NCBI GenBank assembly: GCA_946220775.1
Contig: CAMIFC010000004.1
Span: forward strand, 71,989-135,988
Direction: 5' to 3'
Length of the DNA stretch: 64,000 nucleotides
From: an uncultured Corynebacterium sp.
GTDB lineage: Bacteria > Actinomycetota > Actinomycetes > Mycobacteriales > Mycobacteriaceae
Made by a program: the position numbers and the translations under genes. The notes under the pieces were generated by a model. That model was not told where the DNA came from. It ran no database searches and saw nothing but the letters and a program-made list of their open reading frames with translations. This document shows positions 8,110 through 19,900 of this stretch, one piece after another (position 1 is the first letter of the stretch; the number at the start of each line of letters is the position of its first letter).

Positions 8110-9599
8110 TTGATCTAACTAGTGGCCGCATCGCTGAGATCACCGGTGGTGATCTGATTGATGGCCAAGCCGATAACGCTGAAGTCACCGGCCCGGCGGA
8201 ATTCGATTCTCGAAAGGTGGTCCCAGGCGCAATCTTCATGGCGTTTCCCGGCGCCAACGTGGATGGGCATGACTACGTCACGGCAGCTGCTGAAAACGGC
8301 GCGGCGCTGAGCATTGTGGGACGCTCGGTGGGGCAGCCGGCACTGTTGGCACAACCAGTGGAGGACGATGAGGTACAACGTGCCATGTCGAACTCCGCGG
8401 CCTTTGAAGCAGATGCCGATGGCTCTGGCGCTGCGGTGCTTCGCGCTATCGATCGACTTGCGCGCTACAACACGGACGTGCTGGCCGAAGAAGAAGGCAT
8501 GACTGTCGTCGGCGTGACCGGTTCGGCGGGAAAGACCTCCACCAAAGATCTTATCGGTGCGCTGCTCCGAACTCAGGGCGACACCGTGGCCCCTCCCGGC
8601 AGTTTTAACAACGAGATCGGGCTGCCTTATACGGCGCTGCGAGCCAATCGCGAAACGAAGTTTCTGATCGCGGAAATGTCGGCTCGTGGGATTGGGCACA
8701 TCCGTCACCTGACCACCGTCACGCCACCCCGCATCGGAGTGGTTCTCAATGTCGGCTCTGCCCACCTGGGGGAGTTCGGTTCACGCTCCGCCATCGCGCA
8801 GGCGAAGGGCGAGCTTATCGAGGCTCTGCCGGACGCCAACGCTGGCGGCATTGCCGTGCTGAATGCCGATGATGAACAGGTGGCAGGCATGGCACCTCGT
8901 ACGCAGGCACGCGTCGTGACCTTTGGCGTGCGCAAGAAGGCGGACTACTGGGCCTCAGACGTCCGCTTGGATGAAGTCGCGCGAGCATCGTTTACGCTGC
9001 ATCACCCACACGGGGAACCGGTAGCCGTGTCGCTCGGAGTCTTTGGTGCGCACCAGGTATCCAATGCGCTTGCAGCAGCTGCTGTGGCGATGGAAACGGG
9101 GATGTCAGCAGATGATGTCGCAGCCACGTTGCGCGACCATGTGGCCGCCAGTGTGAACCGCATGGACGTCCGAACGAGGGGCGATGGAGTGACCGTCATC
9201 AACGACTCCTACAATGCAAATCCGGAGTCCATGCGTGCCGGCATCGATGCCCTCGCCTACACAGCGACGGGGAGGCCACAGGCTGCTAGCTGGGCCGTTT
9301 TGGGCCAGATGGGTGAATTGGGCGACGACGCGACTGAGGAACACGCGGCTCTCGGTGACGTGCTTGGGCAACGTCGCATCGATAACGCGGTGATCGTCGG
9401 TAACGGTGTCAACCAGCGCGCACTTGTGGATTCCGCAAAACGAAACGGCGTTCACACCCACGGTGTGGAAGATATTGACGCCGCAGTGAATTTCCTTGAT
9501 CAGCAACTCAAGGAAAACGATGTTGTGTTGGTCAAAGCGTCTTATGCTGATGGGCTGTGGGCAGTTGCCCACGGTTTGTTAGCGGGCGAAGGAGCATAG
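8106..9599 (+). CDS. murF: UDP-MurNAc-tripeptide:D-Ala-D-Ala ligase MurF
   Basis: 497 residues. N-terminal substrate-binding domain, ATP loop GSAGKTSTK (lysine about 143), NNEIGLPYT segment, MurF-type AEMSARGIGHI and NDSYNANPESM in the C-terminal half. It adds D-Ala-D-Ala to complete the pentapeptide precursor. Its ATG overlaps the murE stop (ATGA), and mraY follows after 9 bp. Length and motif order are normal for the family. Confidence 0.97.
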   Translation: MIDLTSGRIAEITGGDLIDGQADNAEVTGPAEFDSRKVVPGAIFMAFPGANVDGHDYVTAAAENGAALSIVGRSVGQPALLAQPVEDDEVQRAMSNSAAFEADADGSGAAVLRAIDRLARYNTDVLAEEEGMTVVGVTGSAGKTSTKDLIGALLRTQGDTVAPPGSFNNEIGLPYTALRANRETKFLIAEMSARGIGHIRHLTTVTPPRIGVVLNVGSAHLGEFGSRSAIAQAKGELIEALPDANAGGIAVLNADDEQVAGMAPRTQARVVTFGVRKKADYWASDVRLDEVARASFTLHHPHGEPVAVSLGVFGAHQVSNALAAAAVAMETGMSADDVAATLRDHVAASVNRMDVRTRGDGVTVINDSYNANPESMRAGIDALAYTATGRPQAASWAVLGQMGELGDDATEEHAALGDVLGQRRIDNAVIVGNGVNQRALVDSAKRNGVHTHGVEDIDAAVNFLDQQLKENDVVLVKASYADGLWAVAHGLLAGEGA

Positions 9600-9608
9600 G
9601 AAAGTTTC

Positions 9609-10709
9609 ATGTTGCAAATATTCATCGCGGGCGCCGTGGCGTTCCTCGCGGCGATCTTTTTCACACCGGTTCTGATCCGGAAATTTTCGGACGAAGGACT
9701 CGGCCAAGAGATTCGCGAGGACGGCCCCAAGTCCCACCTGAAGAAGCGGGGCACGCCCACGATGGGTGGAATCGCGATTCTGGTCGGCCTCGTGGCTGGT
9801 TATGTTGTGGCCGTGCTGTTTGGGCTTTTTGTCACGGACACCAAGCCGGGGGTCTCGGGCTGGCTGTTGCTGGGGCTGACCTTGGCGCTCGGCGGTCTGG
9901 GCTTTGCCGATGACTACATCAAGCTGGTCAAAGGTCGAAACCTGGGCCTGAACGCCAAAGCTAAGCTGATTGGTCAGCTCGCCGCTGCGATCATCTTTGG
10001 CGTTTTGCTCCTGCGTTTTCCGGATGCCAACGGGAACACCCCAGGATCGACCCACTTGTCTTTGTTCCGTGAACTACCCACCTTCAATATCGCCATTGGC
10101 GGCGCGGTGATCGGAACGATCCTCTTCCTGATCTTCATCAACATCGTGATTTCTGCGTGGTCGAACGCGGTGAACCTCACCGACGGTCTCGACGGGTTGG
10201 CTGCTGGTGTGACGGCACTAACGATGGGCGCCTACATGCTCATCACGTTCTGGCAGTTCCGTAACTCGTGTGCAAACGAGGCCGCAGTGGGGTGCTATAA
10301 CGTCCGCGATCCACTGGACCTGGCTCTGATCGCGTCAGCCGCGCTGGGCGCAAGCTTGGGATTCCTGTGGTGGAACGCTTCCCCGGCCAAGATCTTCATG
10401 GGAGACACCGGCTCCTTGGCCCTCGGTGGCCTTGTCGCAGGTATCTCGATTACCTCCCATACTGAGCTGTTGATGGTGATCGTCGGTGGCGTGTTCGTGC
10501 TGGAGACCATTTCGGTGGTTCTTCAGGTGGGCTACTTCAAGACCACCGGCAAGCGCATCTTCCGCATGGCTCCGATTCACCACCACTTCGAAAATGGCGG
10601 TTGGGCGGAGACCACGGTCGTCATCCGGTTCTGGCTCCTGGCAGCGATTGCCTCGCTATTTGGCGTGGGCTTGTTCTACGGCCAGTGGCTATCCGCCACA
10701 GGACTCTAA
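9609..10709 (+). CDS. mraY: Phospho-MurNAc-pentapeptide transferase MraY
   Basis: 366 residues, polytopic with about ten membrane helices. Family motifs: [10 protein letters not shown] near residue 45, the Asp pair [20 protein letters not shown], and [10 protein letters not shown]; the histidine-rich loop APIHHHFE is intact. It transfers phospho-MurNAc-pentapeptide to undecaprenyl phosphate, making lipid I on the inner face of the membrane. It is spaced 9 bp from murF and 50 bp from murD. Confidence 0.97.
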   Translation: MLQIFIAGAVAFLAAIFFTPVLIRKFSDEGLGQEIREDGPKSHLKKRGTPTMGGIAILVGLVAGYVVAVLFGLFVTDTKPGVSGWLLLGLTLALGGLGFADDYIKLVKGRNLGLNAKAKLIGQLAAAIIFGVLLLRFPDANGNTPGSTHLSLFRELPTFNIAIGGAVIGTILFLIFINIVISAWSNAVNLTDGLDGLAAGVTALTMGAYMLITFWQFRNSCANEAAVGCYNVRDPLDLALIASAALGASLGFLWWNASPAKIFMGDTGSLALGGLVAGISITSHTELLMVIVGGVFVLETISVVLQVGYFKTTGKRIFRMAPIHHHFENGGWAETTVVIRFWLLAAIASLFGVGLFYGQWLSATGL

Positions 10710-10759
10710 ACTCGTAAATACTCATAGCAGTGCACTCCCGCACCGAAAGAAGGAACATC

Positions 10760-12229
10760 ATGTCTGACCATCGGCTTTCCCCACAGGAAGCGACGGACAT
10801 TATGAAAAGCCAAGCCATCATGGTCGCTGGTGCGGGAGTGGCCGGCCAAGGGATCTTGGCCATGCTGCGCGGTCTGCTCGGCGACGAGCTCAGCAACGTC
10901 ACCGTTGTTGATGACCGTGCGGACAGTGCCGACGTGAGCGTGTCCGTTGCCCGCCAGCAACTCGCGGAAGTGGAGACTCGACCGGCGTTGGTTATCACAT
11001 CGCCGGGTTGGCGTCCTGAATCTGAACTGTTGACGGCAGCGCGAACCGCAAACGTCCCGGTGATCGGGGACATCGAGGCTGCCTGGCTCGCCGACCAAGC
11101 GGGCGCATTTGGCTCACCGCGAACGTGGTTGGCCATCACCGGAACCAACGGAAAAACGACGGCCACCGCGATGGCCACGGCGATGCTTGTCGCTGACGGT
11201 CGCCGCGCCCTTTCCGTCGGAAATATCGGGACGCCACCCGGCCAAGCTCTGACCACCCCCGAACGAGTCGACGTCCTCGTCGCAGAAGTATCGAGCTTCC
11301 AACTGCATTGGGCACCGAGTTTTACGCCCGATGCTGGTGTGGTTCTCAATATCGCGGAGGATCACTTGGACTGGCACGGGTCGATGGGCGGTTATGTCGC
11401 CGACAAACTGCGGGCGCTGCGTGGGCCGCACCCCGTGCTGATGGTGGACGAGGCCGAAGTGATGGCCGCGGCAACCACGTACCTGACCGGCGTTGACGGC
11501 CAGGCAGGTTCCGCGGGCATGACGGCCTGCACCAGCGGGGATCCTTCGGAACTGACGACGGCAGCGGATGACCACGCCAGCTACGAACGAATCATCGGCG
11601 TGCGCGATGGCATGATCGTGGAATTCACCGGCGAGGAGTACACAGAGCTGGCCAGCGCGGATGGAATCTCGCCACCGGGGCCGGCTGGCATCGCTGACGC
11701 GGTGGCGGCTGCAGCGTTGGCTCGCATCTGCGGCGTGTCTGCTGGCGCCATTCGGGAGGCATTGCAAGGATTCGAAGTGCAGGCACACCGTGGACAAGTT
11801 GTTTGCGATGCAGGTGGAGTTCAGTGGATTGATAATTCGAAGGCAACGAACCCCCACGCCACGTTGGCGGCGCTGCGCGGATTAAGCAATGTCGTGTGGG
11901 TGGCTGGTGGGCAACTCAAAGGCGCAGACGTGAAGGAACTCGTGACGCATATTGGCTCAGCGCTGAAAGGCGCGGTGCTCCTTGGCGTGGATCGCGAGCT
12001 GATTGCGGCTGAGCTAGCGGCGCAATTCCCACAGTTACCCATCCATGATGTTGCAGACACTGATCCTGCCGAGGCCATGCAGGCGGCTGTTGTTGCTGCC
12101 CACCAGATGAGCGAAGCAGGGGACACCGTTGTGTTGGCTCCTGCCGCAGCCTCGCTGGATATGTACACCGGCATGGCGCAACGAGGGAACCTGTTCAGCC
12201 AATATGCGAGGGAGGTTAGCAAGCAATGA
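10760..12229 (+). CDS. murD: UDP-MurNAc-L-Ala:D-Glu ligase MurD
   Basis: 489 residues from the ATG at 10760, which follows AGAAGGAACATC; an in-frame GTG ten codons earlier lacks a Shine-Dalgarno sequence and is rejected. N-terminal Rossmann domain ([11 protein letters not shown]), ATP loop GTNGKTTA (lysine about 132), [10 protein letters not shown] and a C-terminal [12 protein letters not shown] segment. It adds D-Glu to UDP-MurNAc-L-Ala. Its stop overlaps the ftsW start (ATGA). Confidence 0.96.
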   Translation: MSDHRLSPQEATDIMKSQAIMVAGAGVAGQGILAMLRGLLGDELSNVTVVDDRADSADVSVSVARQQLAEVETRPALVITSPGWRPESELLTAARTANVPVIGDIEAAWLADQAGAFGSPRTWLAITGTNGKTTATAMATAMLVADGRRALSVGNIGTPPGQALTTPERVDVLVAEVSSFQLHWAPSFTPDAGVVLNIAEDHLDWHGSMGGYVADKLRALRGPHPVLMVDEAEVMAAATTYLTGVDGQAGSAGMTACTSGDPSELTTAADDHASYERIIGVRDGMIVEFTGEEYTELASADGISPPGPAGIADAVAAAALARICGVSAGAIREALQGFEVQAHRGQVVCDAGGVQWIDNSKATNPHATLAALRGLSNVVWVAGGQLKGADVKELVTHIGSALKGAVLLGVDRELIAAELAAQFPQLPIHDVADTDPAEAMQAAVVAAHQMSEAGDTVVLAPAAASLDMYTGMAQRGNLFSQYAREVSKQ

Positions 12230-13728
12230 CGGCAAAGACGGCCCCGAAACCACGGAAGAAATCTGCTTCAGGTGGCTTTGGGCAAAAGCTTTCGGCCGTG
12301 CTTGCCACGCCCCAGCTGAACTACAAGGTGATCGTCAGCGTGACTCTCATCTTGACGGCGCTGGGGGTAACGATGGTGTTGTCCTCCTCCATGGTGACGT
12401 CCCGAACAGATGAATCATCGGTATGGACGGTGTTTCTGAAGCAGGTGGCCTTCGCCTTGCTGGGGTTGGCTACCGCGTGGGGAACGCTGCGGCTGCGGTC
12501 AGACACCATCAAGCGGTTCTCCCCGTATTTTGTGATTGTGGCTCTCGTGCTGCAATTCGCCCTCTTCATTCCGGGCGTGGGTGTGGGCCAGGAAATTGGT
12601 TCCCACTCGTGGATTCGTGTGAACGGTGTGGGTATTCAGCCCTCCGAGCTCGCGAAGGTCGCGCTGGCCGTGTGGGGATCGGCTGTGGTTACCCGCCGCG
12701 TGCGGCAGGATCCGCACTTGATTCGTGGTCTTGGCACGTTCTTGATGCTGGCCGGAACAATGATGATCGTCGTCCTGATCCAAATGGACCTCGGGATGAT
12801 GTTGACGGTCGGCATCGTGTTCTTGTCCTTGGTGTTTTTCGCTGGGCTGAGCAACCGAATCATGGCGTTCTTCTTCGGCGGGGTGCTGTTCCTCGCTGGT
12901 GTGGCGACCGTGACTCAGGCCTATCGAAATGACCGCATGCGCACCTGGATGGATGCGCTGACCCTCAACTTCCGGGAAGGCACCACCCAAGGGCCGTCCT
13001 ATCAGACGTATCAAGGCCTGCTCAGCCTTTCGGATGGTTCGCTGACGGGTACCGGTCTGGGACAATCCCGGGCGAAGTGGTACTACCTTCCGGAAGCGAA
13101 GAATGACTTCATCTTCGCCATCATCGGCGAAGAACTCGGCTGGATCGGTGCCGTGATCGTCGTGGTCTTATTCTGCATGCTGGGGTGGTTTGGTCTGCGC
13201 ACCGCGTTGGCCCAGACCGATCCTTTCTTGGCGATGATGGCCGTGACCCTGACATTGGGAATCGTGGTTCAGGCGTTCTACAACATGTCGTACGTTCTGG
13301 GCCTGGTTCCAATGACTGGTATTCAGCTGCCGCTGATTTCCGCCGGTGGTACTTCCATGGTGATTACGTTGGGATCCATGGGGTTGTTAGCGAACTGTGC
13401 CCGACACGAACCAGAGGCGATTTCCTCGATGCAACACGAGGGGCGAAACCTATTCGATCGCGTTCTGGGACTGCCGGAGCCACTGCCGTACCGTAGTGGG
13501 GAGCAGCGTCGCATTCGCCGTCGGGAGTCGACGCGACGCTATGGTGATCCCGTCACCCGTCGCCCGTCGACACCGGGGTCTGCCGGACATGATGTTTCCG
13601 CAGATCGTCGCCGGCGGCGGCAAGCCCGCGAGCGGATTCCACGCAGGAATCGGCTGGCGGATTACGATGGCTCAAGTACGTGGCATCGGCGCGAGCCGCT
13701 GCCCCCTAAGAACAATAGGAGGCGTTAG
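12226..13728 (+). CDS. ftsW: Septal peptidoglycan polymerase FtsW (SEDS family)
   Basis: 500 residues with about ten membrane helices between residues 35 and 395. SEDS signatures are present: [13 protein letters not shown], the large outer loop before [14 protein letters not shown], and [16 protein letters not shown] near the last helix. The last 100 residues form an Arg-rich, presumably cytoplasmic tail, as in mycobacterial FtsW, where the tail contacts other divisome proteins. It polymerises glycan strands at the septum with FtsI. The 4-bp overlap with murD implies coupling. Confidence 0.96.
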   Translation: MTAKTAPKPRKKSASGGFGQKLSAVLATPQLNYKVIVSVTLILTALGVTMVLSSSMVTSRTDESSVWTVFLKQVAFALLGLATAWGTLRLRSDTIKRFSPYFVIVALVLQFALFIPGVGVGQEIGSHSWIRVNGVGIQPSELAKVALAVWGSAVVTRRVRQDPHLIRGLGTFLMLAGTMMIVVLIQMDLGMMLTVGIVFLSLVFFAGLSNRIMAFFFGGVLFLAGVATVTQAYRNDRMRTWMDALTLNFREGTTQGPSYQTYQGLLSLSDGSLTGTGLGQSRAKWYYLPEAKNDFIFAIIGEELGWIGAVIVVVLFCMLGWFGLRTALAQTDPFLAMMAVTLTLGIVVQAFYNMSYVLGLVPMTGIQLPLISAGGTSMVITLGSMGLLANCARHEPEAISSMQHEGRNLFDRVLGLPEPLPYRSGEQRRIRRRESTRRYGDPVTRRPSTPGSAGHDVSADRRRRRQARERIPRRNRLADYDGSSTWHRREPLPPKNNRRR

Positions 13729-13733
13729 TCTGC

Positions 13734-14837
13734 ATGACTGACCCACATCAGCCCGCTTTGTCCGTCGTCGTCGCCGGTGGCGGGACGGCAGGTCACATCG
13801 AACCAGCAATGGCTGTTGCCGAAGCTGTGAAAAGGGCTCGTCCAGACGCCAGGGTGACTGCGTTGGGCACCGCAAAGGGACTCGAATCCACGCTGATTCC
13901 CGCGCGTGGTTTCGATCTGCGGATGATCTCGCCGGTCCCAGTGCCTAGAAAGCCAAACAAGGATATGCTCTCCTTGCCGTTCCGCCTGCGTTCGGCCATC
14001 TCGGAGTGCAAAAATATTTTGCAGGACGTCAATGCGGATGTCCTTATTGGCTTCGGCGGCTATGTTTCCGCCCCGGCGTATCTGGCGGCAAAGGCGCTGC
14101 ACATCCCGTTTTTCGTGCATGAAGCGAATGCACGGGCGGGTATGTCGAACAAGCTAGGCGTGCGGCTCGGCGGTGAGCCGTTGGCTGCAGTCGCTGATTC
14201 GGGGTTGCCAGGGGCGACTGTGATTGGTATTCCGGTGAAGCAGGCTGTGCTGGATCTTGATCGGGCGGCGACACGTGCGGAGGCCCGCGCATTCTTCGGA
14301 TTGGGCGATGGTGAACACGTGTTGCTGGTCACCGGTGGATCTCAGGGCGCCGCGTCGATCAACGATGCTGTACGGGGCGCTGCCCAGACACTTCACGATG
14401 CACAGATTTCTGTACTCCACGCGTATGGCAAGAAGAACGAGCTGACGGCACCGGAGTTCGATTCCGGGGCCAAGTACGTTGCCTTGCCGTACATCGATCG
14501 CATGGATTTGGCATACGCCGCGGCGGACATGATTCTTTGCCGGTCCGGCGCGATGACGGTGGCAGAAGTATCCGCGGTGGGATTGCCGGGAGTCTACGTT
14601 CCGCTGCCACATGGCAATGGGGAACAGGCGCTCAACGCCCGCCCGATCGTCGATGCCGGTGGCGGGGTGATCGTCCCCGACGACGAGCTGACTCCGCAGC
14701 GCATCGCGAAGGAAGTCGTGCCCCTGTTGCGCGATGACAAGCGTCTCGCGGCAGCCCAAGAAGCAGCAACCCAGGCGGGACACCGAAGCGCTGCCGATGA
14801 TATCGCTGCGCTGTTGATCTCCGCCGCGGGACAATAA
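13734..14837 (+). CDS. murG: Lipid II synthase MurG
   Basis: 367 residues, two Rossmann-like glycosyltransferase domains. N-terminal [19 protein letters not shown] is the lipid-binding glycine loop; [39 protein letters not shown] and [11 protein letters not shown] follow in the expected order. It transfers GlcNAc from UDP-GlcNAc to lipid I on the inner membrane face. An AATAGGAGGC site precedes the ATG and the spacing from ftsW is 5 bp. Confidence 0.96.
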   Translation: MTDPHQPALSVVVAGGGTAGHIEPAMAVAEAVKRARPDARVTALGTAKGLESTLIPARGFDLRMISPVPVPRKPNKDMLSLPFRLRSAISECKNILQDVNADVLIGFGGYVSAPAYLAAKALHIPFFVHEANARAGMSNKLGVRLGGEPLAAVADSGLPGATVIGIPVKQAVLDLDRAATRAEARAFFGLGDGEHVLLVTGGSQGAASINDAVRGAAQTLHDAQISVLHAYGKKNELTAPEFDSGAKYVALPYIDRMDLAYAAADMILCRSGAMTVAEVSAVGLPGVYVPLPHGNGEQALNARPIVDAGGGVIVPDDELTPQRIAKEVVPLLRDDKRLAAAQEAATQAGHRSAADDIAALLISAAGQ

Positions 14838-14881
14838 CCGCCCAACTTTTCCAAACTCGACTGAGGACATTGAAGGTAGAA

Positions 14882-16342
14882 ATGAACGCTGAACTCGGCA
14901 ATATTGATTTGACCCGCACACACATGGTGGGCATTGGTGGCGCCGGAATGTCCGGTATTGCGCGCATTCTCATTGCCCGGGGATTTGTTGTCAGCGGTTC
15001 AGACATGAAGGATTCTCGCAGCGTCATAGCGTTGCGCGCGGCCGGCGCAACCATCCAGGTGGGTCACAACGCAGATAACTTGAAGCTCACGGGTGAATTG
15101 CCGACAGTCGTGGTGACGTCCTTCGCAGCAATCCCGCAGGACAACCCGGAACTGGTCGCTGCACGTGAGGCCGGAATTCCGATTATCCGTCGCTCCGATG
15201 TGTTGGCCATCTTGATGTCCGATCGCCGGGCGTTTCTTCTGGCCGGAACACATGGCAAGACGTCCACGACGTCGATGGCTGTCGCGGCGCTGCAGGCGGC
15301 GGGGCAGGATCCGTCATTTGCCATTGGTGGCATGCTCAACCGGGCGGGCACGAATGCTCACCACGGGACGGGGGACATCTTTGTCGCAGAAGCTGACGAA
15401 TCTGATGGTTCGTTTTTGTCGTATTCCCCGGAAGTCGCGGTGATCACCAACATTGAGCCGGATCACCTCGATTACTTCGGCTCCGAAGCTGCATACATCG
15501 AGATCTTCAATGAGTTCGCTGATCGTGTGCAGCCAAACGGGCACCTGATCCTGTGTCTGAATGACCCAGGCAGCGCCGCGCTCGCGAATATGCTCGTCGC
15601 TCGTGATCACGGCATCAATGTCGTCGGGTATGGCACCCGCGCGGCCTTTGATGAACATCCCATGATTCCGGTCGGTGCGGTCATCGAGTCGTCTCATGTG
15701 GACGCCAGGGGCACCATCGCGACAGTCAGCTTCAACGTCCCTGGCCAGGACGAAGATAAACTGGAAAAGGTCGTCGTTGGCATCCCCGGGGTGCATATGA
15801 CGCTCAACGCCGTGGCAGCAATCCTGGGCGGTGCCCTGATGGGCGCTGACCTAGATAAGCTGATCCAAGGCGTGGCTGAGTTCGATGGGGTGCGTCGCCG
15901 GTTTGAATACCACGGTCTGGTCCGTGGCTTCGAGGTATTCGATGACTACGCGCACCACCCGACCGAAGTCACCGCCGTGCTGACCGCAGCCCGGGAGCGC
16001 CTCACGGCCTCCAATGGCAACAAGATTATCGCTGTGTTTCAGCCACACCTGTATTCTCGAACGGTGAGCTTCGCATCGGAATTCGCCACGGCATTGTCGT
16101 TGGCGGATGAAGTGGTGTTGCTGGACATCTTCGGTGCGCGGGAAACCTCAGTCGAAGGCGTGGATTCCCGCATCATTGGCGAACAGCTCACCGTGCCGTG
16201 GCACTATGCACCGGATTTTTCCGGCGTACCAGAGCAGGTCTTGGACATCGCGGAACCCGGCGATATCGTCTTGACCATCGGTGCGGGAACCGTCACGATG
16301 CTGGCGGATGAAATCCTTCGGGCTGCCAATGCCGAAAATTAG
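14882..16342 (+). CDS. murC: UDP-N-acetylmuramate:L-alanine ligase MurC
   Basis: 486 residues from the ATG at 14882; an in-frame TTG four codons upstream is possible but the ATG has GAAGGTAG at a good distance. [16 protein letters not shown] is the N-terminal nucleotide fold, GTHGKTSTT carries the catalytic lysine (about 126), and [12 protein letters not shown] is the late MurC signature. It begins stem-peptide assembly by adding L-Ala. Its 3' end overlaps the ftsQ start by 14 bp. Confidence 0.96.
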   Translation: MNAELGNIDLTRTHMVGIGGAGMSGIARILIARGFVVSGSDMKDSRSVIALRAAGATIQVGHNADNLKLTGELPTVVVTSFAAIPQDNPELVAAREAGIPIIRRSDVLAILMSDRRAFLLAGTHGKTSTTSMAVAALQAAGQDPSFAIGGMLNRAGTNAHHGTGDIFVAEADESDGSFLSYSPEVAVITNIEPDHLDYFGSEAAYIEIFNEFADRVQPNGHLILCLNDPGSAALANMLVARDHGINVVGYGTRAAFDEHPMIPVGAVIESSHVDARGTIATVSFNVPGQDEDKLEKVVVGIPGVHMTLNAVAAILGGALMGADLDKLIQGVAEFDGVRRRFEYHGLVRGFEVFDDYAHHPTEVTAVLTAARERLTASNGNKIIAVFQPHLYSRTVSFASEFATALSLADEVVLLDIFGARETSVEGVDSRIIGEQLTVPWHYAPDFSGVPEQVLDIAEPGDIVLTIGAGTVTMLADEILRAANAEN

Positions 16343-17030
16343 CTCGAAGCGTCGGCCCTCGGAGGCCCGACCCTCTCGGCGTAAAGCACGCTGGATTGGT
16401 CTGGGGCTCGTTGTTGCCGTCGTTATCGCCCTCGCCGTATATTTTTTCCCGATCATTCGGGTGGCGAGTTTCGATGTTCAAGGTGCGAACAACGTTGATA
16501 CACGCGAAATCGAAGTCGCTAGCGGGATCCAAAAGGGCGAGAATCTGCTTCGAATTGATACGGCTGCGGCCGCGCAGCGAATCGCAGCAGTACCATGGGT
16601 TAAAAAAGTTACGGTTGAACGTGCATTACCGGGAACGGTTCGTGTGGACTTGGAAGAACACCAGCCGGTTGGCGTCCTGAAAATTGATGGCGAACCCACA
16701 TTGATTGATAAAGAAGGTGTGGCGTTTCTCCGTGGAGCGGTTCCTAAGGGAATTGTGCCGTTTGAGGACATCGAGAACGGCGACCAACAGGCGATGAAGG
16801 GCGCAGCTCAGGCTGTGATTTCCTTGGACTCTACTGATCGGAAAAAGTTGGACAAGGTGACGGCCCCGGATGCGGAGTCAATCACTTTGTATTTCAATGA
16901 CGATAAGCGAATTTTCTGGGGATCTGCGGACCTGGCATCAGAAAAGGCGGAAGCTACGCGAATCGTGCGGCAGCGGGAGGAAGCACGATGGAATGTGTCG
17001 AATCCAGCGATGCCGACAACGCGAAAGTAG
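16329..17030 (+). CDS. ftsQ: Cell division protein FtsQ (POTRA domain)
   Basis: 233 residues from the ATG at 16329 inside the murC end. A very basic cytoplasmic tail (1-21: [15 protein letters not shown]), one transmembrane helix (about 22-42), then a POTRA domain beginning [17 protein letters not shown] and containing [17 protein letters not shown]. It scaffolds the periplasmic side of the divisome with the FtsL-like protein. The length is on the short side but typical for corynebacteria. Confidence 0.93.
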   Translation: MPKISSKRRPSEARPSRRKARWIGLGLVVAVVIALAVYFFPIIRVASFDVQGANNVDTREIEVASGIQKGENLLRIDTAAAAQRIAAVPWVKKVTVERALPGTVRVDLEEHQPVGVLKIDGEPTLIDKEGVAFLRGAVPKGIVPFEDIENGDQQAMKGAAQAVISLDSTDRKKLDKVTAPDAESITLYFNDDKRIFWGSADLASEKAEATRIVRQREEARWNVSNPAMPTTRK

Positions 17031-17188
17031 CGGCAGTGGCGAAAACCCTCTAGTGCTACTTGAGGGATACGACACGCACCCCGAATGTGCGCCACAATCG
17101 TAGACGAAAACGGGAAGATGGAAGCTGACAAAACGGACTCCACAATCCGCATACAAAATTTGTGCATAAAGGAAGGCGGAAAGCTCAT

Positions 17189-18397
17189 ATGACCACTCCT
17201 GGAAACCACCTCGCGGAAATTAAGGTGGTTGGTGTTGGTGGTGGCGGTGTCAACGCCGTCAACCGAATGATCGATGAAAAGCTCCAGGGCGTTGAATTTA
17301 TCGCTATTAACACCGACGCGCAGGCGCTGATGCTCACCGACGCTGATGTGAAGCTGGATATCGGCCGCGAAGAGACCCGTGGCCTCGGTGCAGGTGCGAA
17401 CCCGGACGTCGGCCGCAAGTCCGCCGAAGACCACAAGGACCAGATCGAAGAAATGCTGGCTGGCGCCGACATGGTCTTTGTGACGGCCGGTGAGGGTGGC
17501 GGTACTGGTACCGGTGCCGCACCAGTAGTAGCGAACATTGCTAAGAAGCAGAATGCTTTGACTGTTGGCGTTGTGACGCGCCCATTTACGTTCGAGGGAC
17601 CACGCCGCTCCAAGCAGGCGTTGGCTGGTATCGAAGAACTGCGCGATGTTTGCGACACTTTAATCGTTATTCCGAATGACTCGCTGTTGAAGCTGTCAGA
17701 TGAGCAGCTGTCGATGATGGATGCTTTCCGTAAGGCAGACGAAGTGCTGCTTTCCGGTGTCGAGGGCATAACAAAGCTGATTACCACGCCAGGCGTGATT
17801 AACGTTGACTTCGCGGACGTGCGCTCCGTCATGACGGACGCTGGTTCTGCGCTGATGGGTATCGGTACGTCACGGGGTGAGCAGCGCGCAGTTAAGGCAA
17901 CCGAGGCTGCAATAAATTCGCCGCTCCTAGAAAACACGATGCAGGGTGCCAAGGGCGTGCTGCTTTCCTTCGCCGGTGGTTCCGACCTTGGACTGATGGA
18001 AGTGTCCGAGGCCGCGACCCTCGTCCAGTCCCTCGCGGATGAAGACGCAAACATCATCTTCGGCACCATCATCGACGATCAGCTGGGCGACGAGGTTCGC
18101 GTGACTGTCATCGCCACTGGGTTTGATGATTCGCCGTCGGCGGCGTCGAGCTCCCAGCGTGGCGGAGCTGCGCAGAAGCAGGAGGCTCCGAAGGAAGCAA
18201 AGCCGGAGACCTCCAGCATCTTCGATAGCGAAGAAGCGCCACGCCCGCAGCAGCAGTCGTCCTTCGCGCGCCGTGAAGATCGCACCCTGCCGAACCGCAC
18301 CCGTTCGGAAGGCCTGTTTACCTCCGGTGACCAGCACCCGGCACCGTCTCAGGAAGACGACGGCGAGGACGACCTCGACCTGCCAAGCTTCCTGTAA
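17189..18397 (+). CDS. ftsZ: Tubulin-like division GTPase FtsZ
   Basis: 402 residues from the ATG at 17189, with GGAAGGCGGAAAG upstream; an in-frame GTG nine codons earlier has no site. [11 protein letters not shown], the tubulin G-box GGGTGTG (103-109) and [11 protein letters not shown] are intact. A disordered, acidic and Gln-rich linker (about 315-390) ends in DDLDLPSFL, the conserved C-terminal peptide that binds partners such as SepF and FtsW. It forms the Z-ring. A 158-bp gap before it leaves room for its own promoter. Confidence 0.98.
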   Translation: MTTPGNHLAEIKVVGVGGGGVNAVNRMIDEKLQGVEFIAINTDAQALMLTDADVKLDIGREETRGLGAGANPDVGRKSAEDHKDQIEEMLAGADMVFVTAGEGGGTGTGAAPVVANIAKKQNALTVGVVTRPFTFEGPRRSKQALAGIEELRDVCDTLIVIPNDSLLKLSDEQLSMMDAFRKADEVLLSGVEGITKLITTPGVINVDFADVRSVMTDAGSALMGIGTSRGEQRAVKATEAAINSPLLENTMQGAKGVLLSFAGGSDLGLMEVSEAATLVQSLADEDANIIFGTIIDDQLGDEVRVTVIATGFDDSPSAASSSQRGGAAQKQEAPKEAKPETSSIFDSEEAPRPQQQSSFARREDRTLPNRTRSEGLFTSGDQHPAPSQEDDGEDDLDLPSFL

Positions 18398-18417
18398 TAC
18401 CGAGACGCGTAACAACA

Positions 18418-19140
18418 ATGACGAACGCACCCAAGCGCCCCGTCCGCATGGCTTTTACCAACCGCGATGGCGGGGCATCTACGGAGCCCTTCGATAGTTT
18501 CAATCTGGGCGATCACGTGGGCGATGATCCCGCCGCCGTCGAGACAAATCGGGCTCGGCTAGCGAAGATCCTTGGCGTGCGCGAGTTGGTGTTCATGGAG
18601 CAGCTGCACACTCCGAATGTCACGGAGGTGCTCGCTGACCACATTGGCGTTGGTCCCGTCCCCGCTACCGATGCGCTGGTGACCAGCATCAAGGACGTGG
18701 CGTTGGTCGTTTTGACCGCCGATTGCGTCCCATTGCTCCTTTTCGATCAGGACGCCAAACTCGTTGCAGCCGTTCATGCCGGCAGGATCGGTGCTCGCAA
18801 TGGGATTGTTCGTCGGACTGTGCAGCGCATGGTGGAATTAGGCGCCACGACCGGTGGCATCCGGGCTCTGATGGGGCCTGCTGCCAGCGGGAAGAATTAC
18901 GAAGTGCCGCGGGAGATGGCTCTGGATGTGGAGTCCAAATTGCCTGGATCCCTGGCAACGACCTCTGCTGGAACGACGGGATTGGATATCCGCAGCGGTA
19001 TTGAACGGCAGCTCCGGAGTATGGGAGTAACACAGATCGACATGGATCCCCGCTGCACGATTGAGGACGAGAGCCTGTTCAGTTACCGACGCGAGGGAAC
19101 CACCGGCCGACAAGCTGGCGTAATCTGGATGCCATCATGA
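18418..19140 (+). CDS. pgeF: YfiH-family protein (PgeF; purine nucleoside phosphorylase/oxidase type)
   Basis: 240 residues of the DUF152/YfiH family, regularly found after ftsZ in actinobacteria. The metal-site residues can be seen: His in EQLHTPN, Cys in TADCVPLLLF and His in AVHAGR. Family members have been described as purine nucleoside phosphorylase/adenosine deaminase-like enzymes and as peptidoglycan editing factors preventing misincorporation into MurNAc peptides. The usual Trp in AVHAGWRG is replaced by Arg here (HAGRIGARNG). The stop overlaps the yggS start by 4 bp. Confidence 0.88.
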   Translation: MTNAPKRPVRMAFTNRDGGASTEPFDSFNLGDHVGDDPAAVETNRARLAKILGVRELVFMEQLHTPNVTEVLADHIGVGPVPATDALVTSIKDVALVVLTADCVPLLLFDQDAKLVAAVHAGRIGARNGIVRRTVQRMVELGATTGGIRALMGPAASGKNYEVPREMALDVESKLPGSLATTSAGTTGLDIRSGIERQLRSMGVTQIDMDPRCTIEDESLFSYRREGTTGRQAGVIWMPS

Positions 19141-19847
19141 CGAAATCTGACGTAGCACAGTCCCGAGAGCAACGGGCCACTGAACTCGCCAATAATCTTC
19201 GAGAGGTACGCCAGCGGATTGCGATCGCAGGTGGCGCTGACCTTTTACCCATCACCAAGTTTCACCCGGCTGAAGATATCGCCATGCTGGTTGATTTCGG
19301 TATTAACGCGGTGGGGGAGAATCGAGAGCAAGAGGCCCGCCAGAAAGTCGAAGCGTTGAATGGGCGCCCAGAAATTCACATGGTTGGGCAGATCCAGACC
19401 AAGAAGGCTAATGCCGTTGCCCGCTGGGCGGCAGCCGTGCACACCGCGGATTCCGAACGGCTGATCCGTGGCTTGGATCGTGGCACTGCCTTGGCATTGG
19501 AACGCGGGGATCGATCTGAGAAGCTTCCGGTTCTGCTGCAATACAGCGCAGATGGTGATCCGAAACGCGGTGGAGCTACCGAGGATCACATTGATGAGCT
19601 GGCCGATCTTGTCGCTGAACTGCCGAACCTCGAGCTCCGGGGACTAATGACGGTTCCACCGTTGGATAGTGATCCGGCGACTGTGTTTGCCGCTGGTCGT
19701 CGGCTGGTGGAGAAGATTTCTGATCGAGTGTTGGGTGCTCCCGTATATTCGGCGGGAATGAGTGGTGATCTGGAGATTGCTATCTCCGAGGGATCAACCC
19801 TCGTGCGTGTCGATACGGATATCATGGGCCCCCGACCAGTACTTTGA
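19137..19847 (+). CDS. PLP homeostasis protein YggS/PROSC family
   Basis: 236 residues folding as a single alanine-racemase-like barrel. The PLP lysine lies in LLPITKFHPAED (about residue 38); GENREQEARQKVE, HMVGQIQTKKAN and GLMTVPPLD are family landmarks, and the C-terminal SAGMSGDLEIAISEGSTLVRVDTDIMG binds the phosphate. It is thought to buffer free PLP and has no known catalysis. It is coupled to pgeF by ATGA, and sepF follows after 53 bp. Confidence 0.93.
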   Translation: MTKSDVAQSREQRATELANNLREVRQRIAIAGGADLLPITKFHPAEDIAMLVDFGINAVGENREQEARQKVEALNGRPEIHMVGQIQTKKANAVARWAAAVHTADSERLIRGLDRGTALALERGDRSEKLPVLLQYSADGDPKRGGATEDHIDELADLVAELPNLELRGLMTVPPLDSDPATVFAAGRRLVEKISDRVLGAPVYSAGMSGDLEIAISEGSTLVRVDTDIMGPRPVL

Positions 19848-19900
19848 GCAGATAACGCTTTATTAGAGAAACCCCCAAAAATAGACGAAAGGAACCCACA

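Noticed and set aside
17185..18072. 295-codon open frame antisense to ftsZ
   Set aside because: The Ser/Ala/Pro-rich product is typical of reverse-frame translation of a high-GC gene; ftsZ itself is fully conserved.
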